Positions 44,201-53,588 of a stretch of 64,000 nucleotides of DNA are shown here, piece after piece. The stretch covers positions 1 to 64,000 of the forward strand of contig JBNKRJ010000108.1 in NCBI GenBank assembly GCA_050296515.1. The letters are read 5' to 3'. The stretch is from NBLH01 sp050296515 (GTDB taxonomy: Bacteria; Bacteroidota; Bacteroidia; Bacteroidales; NBLH01). Numbering within the stretch: the stretch's first letter is position 1; every line of letters starts with the position of its first letter. Position numbers and translations under genes: made by a program. The notes under the pieces were generated by a model that ran no database searches, was not told the origin of the DNA, and was given only the letters and a program-made list of their open reading frames with translations.

Positions 44201-44483
44201 CGGAGAAGAATTGGACATAGTGAAAAAGGATGGCAGTAATAATGTGATAATTCTTGTTAAAGGAGAACTTGAAGGACCTGACTTTGATAACAAGCCAGTT
44301 AAATTTGAGAAAAACTACATCATTACCCATGGAATAAATTTGCATCAGTCAATACAAAAGTTGAAATCAACAACTGCAACCACCGCAATTGTAATCGATC
44401 GCTTTGATTATTTCAACGAAATGCTTGATGAAACTGATATCATACAACATATTTTTGATGATATCCCAACTGATGACGATTAA
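41256..44483 (+). CDS. Nucleotide-translocase/MFS-like membrane protein fused to HEAT repeats and a cyclic-nucleotide-binding domain
   Basis: The first 430 residues hold about twelve transmembrane helices, with an opening 'LLFFHSFFLGLFIAFYFGPANAEFLQYH' and a repeated fold resembling ADP/ATP translocase-type carriers (TlcA family) or MFS. A long helical region with HEAT-like repeats follows (about 440-900; for example 'VLNLLNDDDKTIKTAAINLA'). The C-terminal part (about 950-1060) resembles a cyclic-nucleotide-binding domain ('LAKLIRIVTLEAGEELDIVKKD'). I infer a transport protein gated by a cytoplasmic second messenger. No substrate is known. It is an unusually large three-part protein at 1075 residues, and follows the NRAMP-like gene by 49 bp. 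Confidence 0.75.
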   Translation: MGISGFFIKSFGLKQEEGVKFTLLFFHSFFLGLFIAFYFGPANAEFLQYHSERLPIAYIISGAAGYLISFIYSALQKKVNNKSLFMGAVIFMFVVTLASRIAQPFVDPKILSFFVFVWAWPFISLVGIVSGGLALQFLNLIQVKRLYGLMNMGSVIASILGYLTTPVLLTFIGHSYDLFFVGDAGLIAAVFILIMLYKTLVGTSQKDVVKQASKTNTKFSELIKDKYFVLIFASATLSMIAIYVVDFGFLSSAKEFFSDSVLTYISFVYGGLKIGELLISYFSSRLLSKYGVKLGLTILPLSITLIVLISSVVGLTVGVSTILFLALMTLNKSMERILRRGLDDPAFNILYQPLPASQKMVVQTKVGMVMQGAIAFGGGFLLLLNLALKGADGYHLEWYPLLILPILFVWVFIARRLYLAYKGQLRQILIDIGRKKKRDSSRYSYGSEFLTKKFKMFNENVVEMSVSLLSETNPRVMEPYASSLLNMRNSSIKIAILSKIDASWRTRILDTVKKIYISDKSEHIRQLALKVKNILDYNVVPKEIDDKELTRLKKSKTFEDKLFLEKLLIKGVIPFDEKLVLNLLNDDDKTIKTAAINLASKSKSNLLIDKLVEYLHSDEYYHICGEALLETGDKVLGNLENFFKKGANPKILLRLIEILAKIGSSRAKSILVNHINYPNRKVQHEIISALYFCKFQADNKELPIIKEKLEAVIGNILWIYACILDIETERNTLKLMQAVDMERELNFELLFKLLSFMYEPRIINLIRKNIIGKNTIFAIEIVDNFINQEIKQLIIPLFDDISVSQKIRKLSYLYPQKKKNFYSRLNEIITQDFDKVGPWTISKAIELIGKIHSKKRASQEEEDKSRSYDDIEIWTKEKVEKQLYRIRRSEMPDEVFVCLFHSDELVYSTAARVIYEENPIKCSDYLERMSEKKKELLEDLSRNGNMLADRIKVLKKHPLFFRVPENYLAELAKLIRIVTLEAGEELDIVKKDGSNNVIILVKGELEGPDFDNKPVKFEKNYIITHGINLHQSIQKLKSTTATTAIVIDRFDYFNEMLDETDIIQHIFDDIPTDDD

Positions 44484-44579
44484 AAATTTTAATCACATTT
44501 ATTTAACCTCTTTGTTGATAATTTAATTATTAGTATTTTAGAAAACCTTAATCTAACTACTTAACTAATAATTATTTTG

Positions 44580-46382
44580 ATGCAAGAGACCCGCATTTTT
44601 GATTTGCTGGATAGGTGCAATGGCGTATTTTCAAATAAAAGTAATGTTTTTGGAGCCAAGGAGGAAGGCACATGGAGAACATACGGCACCAAAGAGTATA
44701 TTAAATATGCTAATTATTTTAGTTTTGGGCTGCTTGAAATGGGCTTCAATATTGGTGATAAGATTGCTACTATTTCAAACAACCGGCCTGAATGGAACTT
44801 TGCCGACATGGGTATGCTGCAGATAGGAGCAGTGCATGTACCTGTTTATCCAAGCATTAGCGACAATGAATACAAATTTATTCTGGCACACTCAGAAGCC
44901 AGAATTGTAATAGTTTCTGATAAAGAACTTTATTTGAGGCTGAAAGAAATTGTAAAATCAGTTGCAAGTGTTGAGGCATTGTACACTTTTGATAAAATTG
45001 GCGGGGCCAGGCATTGGACAGAAATTATTGAAAAGGGAAAGAACCTTGATGATGAAGTTTATTTAAAAAGAGTTCAGGATATCAAAGCACGTATTTCAAA
45101 GGATGATCTTGCTACTGTAATTTATACTTCAGGAACTACAGGTATGCCAAAGGGGGTGATGTTATCACATTGGAATTTTATGTACCAGGTGCAGGAAATT
45201 AAAAAAATTATAACTATTGACCACAGACATCGCATTCTTAGCTTTTTGCCTCTTTGCCATGTACTTGAAAGAATAGGTGGTTATGTTTTCCAATATATGG
45301 GGATATCAATTTACTATGCCGAAAGTACCGATACAATTGCAGATAATGTAAAGGAAATTAAACCTGATGGTTTTGTTACTGTTCCACGACTTCTCGAAAG
45401 AGTGTTTGACAAAATTATCGCTAAAGGAAAAGAATTAAGTCCTGTAAAAAAGAGTTTGTTTTTCTGGGCTGTTAACCTGGGTTTTAACTATAACGAAAAA
45501 GGGAACAGTTTTTATTACAATTTACGATTGAAAATAGCTGATTTGCTGATTTTTAAGAAATGGCGAGAAGCTTTAGGCAATAATATAAAGTTGATAATTT
45601 CAGGAGGTGCTGCCTTGCAACCACGATTAGCCAGAATATTTTGGGCTGCAAAAATTCCTGTGCAGGAAGGATATGGCTTATCAGAAACTGCTCCAGTGAT
45701 TTGTGTAAACCGGGAAAAATTTCCAGGATTGAATATTGGTACTGTTGGCCCCAAACTAGGTGAAGAGCAGGAGGTAAAAATTGCAGAAGACGGTGAAATT
45801 TTATTTAGGGGACCAAATTTAATGCTTGGATATTTTAAGGATAAAGAAAAAACTGCAACAGTAATTGATGAAGAAGGTTGGTTTCATACAGGTGATATTG
45901 GTGAAATAGTTGATGGGCAGTGTTTAAAAATTACTGACAGAAAGAAGGAAATGTTTAAACTTTCAACTGGTAAATATGTGGCTCCACAGCCAGTAGAAAA
46001 CGTTTTTAAAGAATCAATTTTTATTGAGCAGATAATGGTGGTAGGAGCAGGAGAAAAGTTTGCTGCGGCCTTAATTTCTCCAAACTTTGAGTTTTTGCAT
46101 GATTGGTGCCATGTGAAAAAAATACGCTACAGAGAAAATAAGGATCTGGTTCAAATTCCTGAGGTTATAGAGAGATACCAGGAGGAGGTTGATAAGTACA
46201 ACCAACGATTCGGTAAAACTGAGCAAATCAAAAAATTTAGGCTGGTCTGTGAAGAATGGACACCTGAGAATGGTGAGCTTTCACCAACGCTTAAACTTAA
46301 AAGACGATTTGTTAAAGAAAAGTATAAACATCGTTTGTTAGAATTGTATCCAAACTCAGAGCTCGTGCCTGGCGAGGAATGA
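44580..46382 (+). CDS. Long-chain fatty-acid-CoA ligase (AMP-dependent synthetase)
   Basis: The 600-residue protein has the AMP-binding motif 'YTSGTTGMPKGVMLSH' (about 181), 'GYGLSETAP' and 'GWFHTGDIGEI', and the catalytic C-terminal Lys region. 'GGAALQPRLARIFWAAKIPVQEGYG' fits the long-chain acyl-CoA synthetase group. It activates fatty acids with ATP and CoA at the membrane. It stands alone: the preceding gene ends about 95 bp upstream and a 687-bp gap follows. I chose ATG 44580 over an in-frame TTG three bases earlier. The exact chain length is not determined. Confidence 0.92.
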   Translation: MQETRIFDLLDRCNGVFSNKSNVFGAKEEGTWRTYGTKEYIKYANYFSFGLLEMGFNIGDKIATISNNRPEWNFADMGMLQIGAVHVPVYPSISDNEYKFILAHSEARIVIVSDKELYLRLKEIVKSVASVEALYTFDKIGGARHWTEIIEKGKNLDDEVYLKRVQDIKARISKDDLATVIYTSGTTGMPKGVMLSHWNFMYQVQEIKKIITIDHRHRILSFLPLCHVLERIGGYVFQYMGISIYYAESTDTIADNVKEIKPDGFVTVPRLLERVFDKIIAKGKELSPVKKSLFFWAVNLGFNYNEKGNSFYYNLRLKIADLLIFKKWREALGNNIKLIISGGAALQPRLARIFWAAKIPVQEGYGLSETAPVICVNREKFPGLNIGTVGPKLGEEQEVKIAEDGEILFRGPNLMLGYFKDKEKTATVIDEEGWFHTGDIGEIVDGQCLKITDRKKEMFKLSTGKYVAPQPVENVFKESIFIEQIMVVGAGEKFAAALISPNFEFLHDWCHVKKIRYRENKDLVQIPEVIERYQEEVDKYNQRFGKTEQIKKFRLVCEEWTPENGELSPTLKLKRRFVKEKYKHRLLELYPNSELVPGEE

Positions 46383-47068
46383 TATTTAGAACAATTGGGG
46401 ACTTTCTTAAATGGTTCATATTTGTTGGGTATATAAAGATTGTCGAAACAAATAAGTTGTTGTTAATCAATTTACACTTTGGCAAGTTCAATGTTCAAAT
46501 TTAGTTTTGAACGTCAATGTTGTATTTTGCCAAATCTTATTTGATTTAACAATTAGTCTGCCGGTTCTGCCATACTAAAGCCTCCTTATTGTGCAGGTTT
46601 ATTGAAAGTTGATTGGTGCTTTATAGCTGCAAAATAGCTGCTTAAATGGATGTGCGTTTGCTGTCAAAGTTTGAAATGCCCAAAAGCATATAGGTATTGA
46701 AGTAGTCCGGAAAGTAGTTGAGGTTTTTCCAAATAAACCTGTGCTTATTGGAAATAAGAAGAAACATTTATAGGTGGCTTATTTTCATTGTGAGCAATGT
46801 AATTTGCACAAAGTTAATCACTTATAGCATCAATCAAAAGATTTAAAATGTAGGAATAAATAAAATAGTATGGGTGTGCTTTAATATTTCTGCCTTAAAT
46901 TTGACTAATGGAAACCAGACTTATTTTATAAGTTGAAAGTGCATATTTCTTAATTTTATACTCGTTAAAGTTTTGTTAATTAATGTATTATGATAACTTT
47001 TTTTAGCAGTTAACTAACAGAAACTTAATTTAATAATAAAATTACTACCTGTAACCAATTAACGTAAA
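46383..47068. other. 686-bp gap with possible gene remnant
   Basis: No intact gene is seen. A coding-like stretch at 46678-46773 reads 'HIGIEVVRKVVEVFPNKPVL...' and is followed, after a stop, by a 'CEQC' motif; this may be a decayed gene. The 90 bp before 47069 are AT-rich and probably hold the promoter of the PLP enzyme. Confidence 0.4.
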
Positions 47069-48034
47069 ATGAAGTACCCAGATATAAAAACTGCTTACAA
47101 TAATATTAAAAGTGAAATCTATTTCACAAAAGCACTTTATTCAAATGAGCTGAGTAAAAGAGTTGATTCTGATGTGTTTTTGAAGCTTGAGAATAAACAA
47201 TTAACCGGATCATTTAAAATAAGAGGAGCCTTAAACAAACTTAAGGTTTTGCTCCAAAGTTATCCTGATATTAAAAAAGTTGTAACTGCATCAACTGGAA
47301 ATCATGCGGCTGCAGTTTCATACTCTGCATGGAAACTCGGTTTAAAAGAAATAATTTTTGCTCCAAACTCTATTAGTGAATCAAAAAAGTATAATTTAAA
47401 GAGGCAAAATATTGATTTACGACTCTACGGGAATCAGAGTGTTGAAGCAGAGGTATATGCCAGACAGTTTGCTAAAGAAAATAAACTTTCGTTTGTTCAT
47501 CCATACAATGATTTGGATATAATTGCAGGACAAGGGACAATTGCCCTTGAGTTAATGCAACAAGTTGATAGGTTTGATGCGGTTTATGTTCCTATTGGTG
47601 GAGGGGGATTAATTTCAGGAATTGCTTATTATTTAAAATCAATTAAGCCTGAAATAGAGATTATTGGCTGTCAGCCGCAGAATGCCTCAGAGATGTATGA
47701 TTCGATTAAAAAGGGAAAAATTGTTGAGCCTTCAACTATTGAAACAATTGCCGATGGAACAGCCGGCGGCCTTGATCCTGATACCATTACCTTAGATTTT
47801 TGTAAAAAGTATGTTGACGAGGTAGTTCTTGTTTCCGAGGATGAAATTTCTGAAGCAGTTTATCTGATTTATAAATTTCAAAAAATGAAAGTGGAACCTG
47901 CAGCAGCTTTATCAGTTGCATCTGTTTTAAAACACAGCAAGGGTATTGGACCAAAAAAGAATATTGCAATTATCAGTGGTAGCAAGATTAGTGATGAGCG
48001 ATTTAATAAAATCATTAGTAAATTTAGTAACTGA
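47069..48034 (+). CDS. Threonine/serine dehydratase-like PLP enzyme
   Basis: This is a fold-type II PLP enzyme of 321 residues. Lys50 in 'LTGSFKIRGALNKL' forms the Schiff base; 'TASTGNHAAAVSYSAWKLG' and the phosphate-binding 'IGGGGLISGIAYYL' are intact. It lacks the C-terminal regulatory ACT domain of biosynthetic IlvA, so it is closer to catabolic threonine dehydratase or serine racemase. The reaction is likely deamination of threonine or serine to the oxo acid and ammonia, or racemisation. The gene stands alone between two long gaps. Family certainty is high; the precise substrate is not. Confidence 0.88.
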   Translation: MKYPDIKTAYNNIKSEIYFTKALYSNELSKRVDSDVFLKLENKQLTGSFKIRGALNKLKVLLQSYPDIKKVVTASTGNHAAAVSYSAWKLGLKEIIFAPNSISESKKYNLKRQNIDLRLYGNQSVEAEVYARQFAKENKLSFVHPYNDLDIIAGQGTIALELMQQVDRFDAVYVPIGGGGLISGIAYYLKSIKPEIEIIGCQPQNASEMYDSIKKGKIVEPSTIETIADGTAGGLDPDTITLDFCKKYVDEVVLVSEDEISEAVYLIYKFQKMKVEPAAALSVASVLKHSKGIGPKKNIAIISGSKISDERFNKIISKFSN

Positions 48035-48057
48035 ATTCAGTCCCGAAAAAAATCCTT

Positions 48058-48076
48058 GCTGTATCAAAGCTGTTAT
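48058..48076 (+). repeat. Partial copy of the TGTATCAAA terminal repeat
   Basis: GCTGTATCAAAGCTG resembles the GCTGTATCAAAACTAG end of the element at 59658-59804. Only about 12 bp are clearly shared, so this could be chance. Confidence 0.3.
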
Positions 48077-48313
48077 TTCCTTTACTTACATTAGGCTTAT
48101 CTTAAATTTATAATTGTCTTGATTCGGCTTGAATTGAGCATGTTTTCGATACAATTTGTATAATTTTCTTAAAAATAAGTATTGATAAAACAATTTTTAA
48201 TTTGTACTTTTAGCTAAGGGTAACAGTTCAATAAATTTTGGTTTTTAATCATCACTCAATCTCTTTTCAGATGGTTTAGTAGGGAAAGCAAAAGGAGTTT
48301 GAATCAAATATTC

Positions 48314-48318
48314 GGAGG
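48314..48318 (+). promoter_or_regulatory. Strong Shine-Dalgarno before the first prkA gene
   Basis: GGAGG lies six bases before the ATG at 48325. Most genes in this window lack such a site, as is common in Bacteroidota, so strong ribosome recruitment for this gene is notable. Confidence 0.6.
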
Positions 48319-48324
48319 CATATT

Positions 48325-50409
48325 ATGGCAACTCAAAAAAAGAAAATTCCTGAAGCACCAAAAAACACTTTAGATTTTCATGTTTCACAAGTAATTTCAG
48401 GTAAACGTAAATTTGAAAACGTTTTCCAGTCAATTAGTAGAATGATACTTGGCGATTCGAAAAAGATTAGCAGAACGACAGTAAATGGGCGTTCAACCTA
48501 TGATTTTAAGGTCTTTCGGCAAGAGGGCAAACATATTATCGGAATGTTTGATGAAATCAACAGTTTTGTTTCTTTTGTTAAAGATGCAGCTGAAGGCGGT
48601 TCATCTGCCGAAATGGCTTTTGTTCTGATTGGCGAACCAGGAAATGGGAAAACCTTTTTCGTCGATTACCTAAGTAAATTATACAGGGGGTTTATTGCTC
48701 AGGAAGAAAACCGGAGATATACTTTCAGGTTCAATAACTTAGATAAGCTGGGTGGATATGGTAGTATAAAATCAATTGAATCTCAAACTTTTGAAGATCC
48801 AATGATTCTGGCCATGAACCTCAGTCTGGATGAAGGGGAAAACCATTATTACTTAAAAACCCTGGGTGCTGATAAAAACAAAACTGATCTTTTTTATAAA
48901 AATTATCGACCTCTTGGAGCATGCAGTGATTTTATTTTGAGCGAAATAAAAGAATATTGTAATTACGATTACGAGAAAATAAAAGATTTTATTGAAGTAA
49001 TACCTGTTCCTTTAAGTGAATCAAGAGGAACTTTAACAGGAAAATATGCCGCCAAAGATAAAATCACTTCTTCGGCTGTAGATTTGCTTGGAGAAGAGTC
49101 TATTACAAGGTTGCTTCATATTTCAGATACAGCAAATCCTTATCGGTTCGATTTACGGCGTGGTGCTTTAGCCAGGGTGGCTGGTGGTGGAATTCATTTT
49201 GCCGATGAAATTTTCAAAAACAAACGAGATTTAGTTCAGGTTTACCTTGGTGTAATTCAGAACAGAACTATTGAAATGGAAGGTTTTAAGTGGCCTATTG
49301 ATACCTTAATTATTGCAACAAGTAACAATTCAGAGTTTGCACGTTTCTTGGAAGAAAAAGAAGAAGCTCCGATTATTGACCGTTGCAGGGTGACTTACAT
49401 GGCACACAACACAAATTATCGCTTGCAACAAGAACTTACCAAGTATTCAATTGGTAGTAGGGAAAAAACAACCTTTTCAAGTGAAAAACTCCATATTGAT
49501 CCGAATCTTAATTATGCTGTTTCTGCATCTGTTACTTTATCGAGAATGCCATACTCTGATAAGTTAACACCTATTGAAATGATGAAACTATCTGCTGGTG
49601 AGGTGGCCGGCGAAAAGAGTATTAAAACATTAACGGAAGTAATTAATGAACTAAACATTGATCCGGATATCACCAAACGCTTTGGCCAAAAAGGATTAGG
49701 ACATAGAAACTTAGGTCGTTCTATTCAGATTTTATTGGAACGCTCCGAAACTCAGGAAGGTAAATGTATGTATGCGGGTGATGTTTTTGTGGCTTTGGAG
49801 AATGTAATTATTGATTATGTTCATGATTCGAGCGACAGGGAAAAATATTTAAAAGATCTCAAAATTGCTAAAGGTTTGTATCGAAAGCAGGTGATGACAA
49901 CTATTTTTAATGCATACATGGATGAGCCGGATGCTATTGAGAAAGATGTCTTGAATTACGTAAACATGATTATTGGTGTAGACGCTAAAAATTTAGGGCC
50001 TGATAAGATTTGGACATACCGTGATCCTCAAACCAATAAATTAATACCTATTAAAATTGACGAAACCTTCATTAATAGTGTAGAATCACGACTTGGACTG
50101 AAAAACCAAGAGCAGAAGCAGAGCTTTAGAACAACGATTTCTAAGATATATGGTCAAAAAATGGTTCAGGATCCTACTTATAACTTTATGGATAACAATG
50201 AGTTGGTTAAAGCTGTTACAGACGTGAGACTAAAATCAGATGTGGCAGGAGCTGGAAGTCTGGTTGGGGCTTTATCAAACAGAACAAACGAAGAAAATCA
50301 GAAGCTTTTTAATCGAATGATTCAGACCATGACCAAGAAGTTGGGCTATTGCAGCACTTGTGCAATGAAGACCATAGAATACTTCTGTACACAAGAGGAT
50401 GCTAATTAG
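48325..50409 (+). CDS. prkA: PrkA-type serine protein kinase (first copy)
   Basis: The 694-residue protein belongs to the PrkA/YeaG family. An AAA-type Walker A motif, GEPGNGKT, lies at residues 103-110; 'GRSTYDFKVFRQ' and 'RRGALARVAGGGIHFADEIFKN' are typical of the N-terminal ATPase part. The C-terminal kinase-like part contains 'RFGQKGLGHRNLGRSIQILLERSE', and the end has the Cys motif 'YCSTCAMKTIEYFC', a possible zinc site. YeaG is a stress and nutrient-limitation kinase in E. coli. It is the first of four genes (prkA, yeaH, spoVR, second prkA). A strong GGAGG site precedes it. Confidence 0.88.
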   Translation: MATQKKKIPEAPKNTLDFHVSQVISGKRKFENVFQSISRMILGDSKKISRTTVNGRSTYDFKVFRQEGKHIIGMFDEINSFVSFVKDAAEGGSSAEMAFVLIGEPGNGKTFFVDYLSKLYRGFIAQEENRRYTFRFNNLDKLGGYGSIKSIESQTFEDPMILAMNLSLDEGENHYYLKTLGADKNKTDLFYKNYRPLGACSDFILSEIKEYCNYDYEKIKDFIEVIPVPLSESRGTLTGKYAAKDKITSSAVDLLGEESITRLLHISDTANPYRFDLRRGALARVAGGGIHFADEIFKNKRDLVQVYLGVIQNRTIEMEGFKWPIDTLIIATSNNSEFARFLEEKEEAPIIDRCRVTYMAHNTNYRLQQELTKYSIGSREKTTFSSEKLHIDPNLNYAVSASVTLSRMPYSDKLTPIEMMKLSAGEVAGEKSIKTLTEVINELNIDPDITKRFGQKGLGHRNLGRSIQILLERSETQEGKCMYAGDVFVALENVIIDYVHDSSDREKYLKDLKIAKGLYRKQVMTTIFNAYMDEPDAIEKDVLNYVNMIIGVDAKNLGPDKIWTYRDPQTNKLIPIKIDETFINSVESRLGLKNQEQKQSFRTTISKIYGQKMVQDPTYNFMDNNELVKAVTDVRLKSDVAGAGSLVGALSNRTNEENQKLFNRMIQTMTKKLGYCSTCAMKTIEYFCTQEDAN

Positions 50410-50503
50410 TAATGAGAAATTAGAACTTTGTAATTTGAAAGAATTTGAAAAAAAAGTAGCCAGCAGTCATTAGCTAAAAGCCATCAGTCAGATTTAAAAA
50501 AAC

Positions 50504-51874
50504 ATGCACAAAAAAATACGGAAAATATTACGATTTTGTTTGTCACAGGAAGTTTCTGATAGGCAAAAGGAACTGATGCGTTACGAATTAGGGCTGATGC
50601 AGAATGGCTTGCAAACAAATGAGATTGAGAGGAACAAGGCGAAATTGCATGATATTTATGAACCAGGCGATTCAATTTTCCTTCAGGACTTTCGTCCACC
50701 ACCAGAAAACCCAATAATGGGTTTGCAAACTCTTGAAGAGCTTCTTAAGCGTGACAGTATGCGTGAAAAAGATGGCTTTAGAAGACGTATCTTATTGGGT
50801 AAATTTATTCGTCCGGGTGGTGCAAATGGGACCAGGGTTGTGGTCGTTCCTTCTACTACAGAACCCAAGTTTTACCATGATGATTCTATTAGCGAAGATG
50901 AGGATGAAGATCAAACTGGTGGTAGTGGTGATGGCGAAGAAGGTGAAGTTATTGGAGAACAACAGGCTGAACCAGAAGAAGGTGAAGGCCAAGGTGCTGG
51001 TCAGGGGCAAGGTGCAGAGCATGATATTGGCACAGATGCTTTCGATTTGGGCAAAGTACTTACAGAAGAATTTCAGTTACCTAATTTAAAAGATAAAGGG
51101 AAAAAGCGAGCAGTTACAAAATACCAATATGAATTAACGGATAAGAATAGAGGATTTGGACAAATCCTCGACAAAAAAGCAACACTAAAAAAGGTTGTTC
51201 AAACCAATATTTTGCTTGGAAGAATAAAGGGTGGCGAAGGTTTTAGACCTGAGGATTTAGTGATTAACCCAAGGGATGAAGTATACCGCATACTATCTAA
51301 GGAGAAAGCTTATGAATCGCAGGCTGTTGTATTTTTTGTGAGAGATTATTCTGGCTCAATGCAAGGAAAACCATCTGAAATTGTAACCACACAGCATTTG
51401 TTAATTTTTAGCTGGCTGATGTATCAGTATAAAAACAATGTGATAAGCAGGTTTATTTTGCACGATACTGAAGCAAAGGAAGTTGAGGATTTTCAAAATT
51501 ATTATACACTCCAGGTTGCAGGTGGAACACAGGTAGCACCGGCTTTTGAATTAGTGAATGAGATTGTAGAAAAAGAGCAGCTTGAAAAGGATTACAATAT
51601 TTACGTGTTTTATGGAACTGATGGTGATGACTGGGATTCAAAAGGAGAGCAAATGTTGCCTGCATTAAAAACGATGCTTGGTTATTCAAACAGAGTGGGC
51701 GTAACGGTTGCAAGAAACAACTGGTCTTCAGGCCGTGAAACTACTGTAGAACAGTATATTAACAAGTCAGATCTATTAAAAACAAAATCTGATTTGATAA
51801 AGATGGATGCCATGGATGCAAACGAGGGTACAGAAGATAGAATTATTGAAGGAATTAGGAGACTGGTCAGCTAG
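50504..51874 (+). CDS. yeaH: YeaH/DUF444 family von Willebrand A-like protein
   Basis: The C-terminal half has a von Willebrand factor A fold with a MIDAS-like motif, D281-Y-S-G-S in 'VRDYSGSMQGK', followed by 'LHDTEAKEV' and 'YGTDGDDWDSKG'. The N-terminal half contains a long acidic, Gly/Gln-rich low-complexity stretch (about 130-180). In Proteobacteria YeaH is co-expressed with the YeaG kinase and is required in the same stress response, probably as an adaptor. The gene follows the first prkA by 94 bp and precedes spoVR by 61 bp, which supports the same functional link. Confidence 0.9.
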   Translation: MHKKIRKILRFCLSQEVSDRQKELMRYELGLMQNGLQTNEIERNKAKLHDIYEPGDSIFLQDFRPPPENPIMGLQTLEELLKRDSMREKDGFRRRILLGKFIRPGGANGTRVVVVPSTTEPKFYHDDSISEDEDEDQTGGSGDGEEGEVIGEQQAEPEEGEGQGAGQGQGAEHDIGTDAFDLGKVLTEEFQLPNLKDKGKKRAVTKYQYELTDKNRGFGQILDKKATLKKVVQTNILLGRIKGGEGFRPEDLVINPRDEVYRILSKEKAYESQAVVFFVRDYSGSMQGKPSEIVTTQHLLIFSWLMYQYKNNVISRFILHDTEAKEVEDFQNYYTLQVAGGTQVAPAFELVNEIVEKEQLEKDYNIYVFYGTDGDDWDSKGEQMLPALKTMLGYSNRVGVTVARNNWSSGRETTVEQYINKSDLLKTKSDLIKMDAMDANEGTEDRIIEGIRRLVS

Positions 51875-51935
51875 ATATAGAAAACTATTAAGTACAAGGA
51901 TAATAGTTGCGATTTTGTAGAAACATTGAGAAAAA

Positions 51936-53543
51936 TTGACATTGGAACTAATAAGTCAACATACTAAAAAGATCATGGAAGAATGCAAGGAACGGGCGCT
52001 TGATGCCGGTCTTGTGTTTGATAATGAGACTCTTGAGTACATTGTTACTAATAAAAACATGATTGAGCTGTCTCCAAAGGGCATGATTCCAACAATGTAT
52101 GATTACTGGGTTCATGATGTGGAGATTTTGAAAGAAAAAGGAAAGTATAAATTATACCCTCATAATCCATATGAGACGGTGATAAACACTCGTCCTGCAA
52201 TTTCTTTTTACAACGATAATAATCCGGATTGGTTAAACATCATGATATTTTATCATGTGCTGGCCCACATCGATTTTTTTCAAAACAATATTCTATTTAA
52301 GAATACGTGGGATGATGATTTTGCTGGTCAGGCGTTGGCTGATAAAAGACTGATAGATAAGCTTAGAGCGGAAAAAGGACGCTGGGTAGATTACGTAATT
52401 GAGTTCAGTAGGGGAATTAACAACCTGGTTGGCTACTTCAATATTTTGGTTCAAAAAGAATATAAAATAAAGAAAGGACCAATAGATATTATCAACTATT
52501 ATTTTGATGTTTTTTTACAGGACGAACTTAAAAAACCTGAGCATTTTGTTTTTAATGAAATAAATAGGTATAACAAATACATAGAAAGAAACGCTGAATT
52601 AGGAGAGGCTTTATTTCTAAATGAACTTAGAGATAAGTACCCTGAGTTTGAAAAACAATACGAAAAGAAGGTTTCCAATCCGGCCGAGGAGTGTGTTGAT
52701 GTAATGGAATACATTGTAAAACATTCTCCGTTCTTAAACAAGGAAAAGAACCTGTGGATGAAATCTGTGGTAAATATTGTCAGAAACACGGCATTGTATT
52801 TTGCTCCGCAAATTAGGACAAAAACGATTAATGAAGGTTGGGCAAGTTACTGGCACGATGAACTTTTCAGAAGGGATGACAGGATAAAAGGCCATGAAGT
52901 TTCATACGCTAAAATCAATGCTGCTGTTACTTCTGTAAGTCGGGTTGGTTTAAATCCTTATGCAATCGGTCTCAGATTGTTTCAATACGTTCATAAAATG
53001 GCTGATATGGGACGGCTTAATTACAAGTTTCAGTTTGAAAGTGATATTGAAAAGAGGCAGAAGTTTAATAAGAACCTAAATAAAGGTGAAGAATTTATTT
53101 TCAGGATTCGTGAGAACTTTTCAGATTTTAGTTTTATAAACACCTTTGTTGATCAGGATTTTGTAACTGAATACGATTTGTTTGTGGTTGGGAAACGACT
53201 CAATCAGCAACGTAAGACGTATGAATATTATGTAAAAAGCCGGAAGGCAGAAGATTACAAAAAAATGTTGATTGATTCTCAATATCATCCGCCATCAATA
53301 CATGTAGATTTAGAAAAAAGTAACGAATCAAGCCTTTACCTGGTTCATAAATTTGAAAACAAGCAACTGGTGAAGGATTTTATTCCAGATACAATGATTG
53401 GGATTGAGTATTTATGGGGTAATCAGGTTCAGTTAGAAACTACTGAGATTTTTAAGAAAACAGTTAATGGTAAAAATGAATTTGAGTATAAAAAAGTACT
53501 TTATACAGTAAAAGACAGGAAGGTAGAGAAGAGGCAGTTATAA
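51936..53543 (+). CDS. spoVR: SpoVR family protein
   Basis: The 535-residue protein has the characteristic pattern of the family: 'ISQHTKKIMEECKERALDAGL' at the start, 'YWVHDVEILKEKGKYKLYPHNPYETVINTRPAISFYNDNNP' and 'IFYHVLAHIDFFQNN' (about 65-120) and the long C-terminal 'RENFSDFSFINTFVDQDFV'. E. coli YcgB and B. subtilis SpoVR are relatives with a role in stress and sporulation-related cortex formation, but the biochemistry is unknown. The genomic link with yeaG and yeaH is well conserved across bacteria and is seen here. The start is a TTG (51936); an in-frame ATG at 51975 would remove the conserved first helix. Confidence 0.9.
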   Translation: MTLELISQHTKKIMEECKERALDAGLVFDNETLEYIVTNKNMIELSPKGMIPTMYDYWVHDVEILKEKGKYKLYPHNPYETVINTRPAISFYNDNNPDWLNIMIFYHVLAHIDFFQNNILFKNTWDDDFAGQALADKRLIDKLRAEKGRWVDYVIEFSRGINNLVGYFNILVQKEYKIKKGPIDIINYYFDVFLQDELKKPEHFVFNEINRYNKYIERNAELGEALFLNELRDKYPEFEKQYEKKVSNPAEECVDVMEYIVKHSPFLNKEKNLWMKSVVNIVRNTALYFAPQIRTKTINEGWASYWHDELFRRDDRIKGHEVSYAKINAAVTSVSRVGLNPYAIGLRLFQYVHKMADMGRLNYKFQFESDIEKRQKFNKNLNKGEEFIFRIRENFSDFSFINTFVDQDFVTEYDLFVVGKRLNQQRKTYEYYVKSRKAEDYKKMLIDSQYHPPSIHVDLEKSNESSLYLVHKFENKQLVKDFIPDTMIGIEYLWGNQVQLETTEIFKKTVNGKNEFEYKKVLYTVKDRKVEKRQL

Positions 53544-53588
53544 GAGTGAAACAAAATAAGCGTCAGCTACTTGGAGCAAGGAACAGAA

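Noticed and set aside
50733..51089. 118-codon plus-strand frame inside yeaH
   Set aside because: It is a shadow of the acidic low-complexity region of the real gene.
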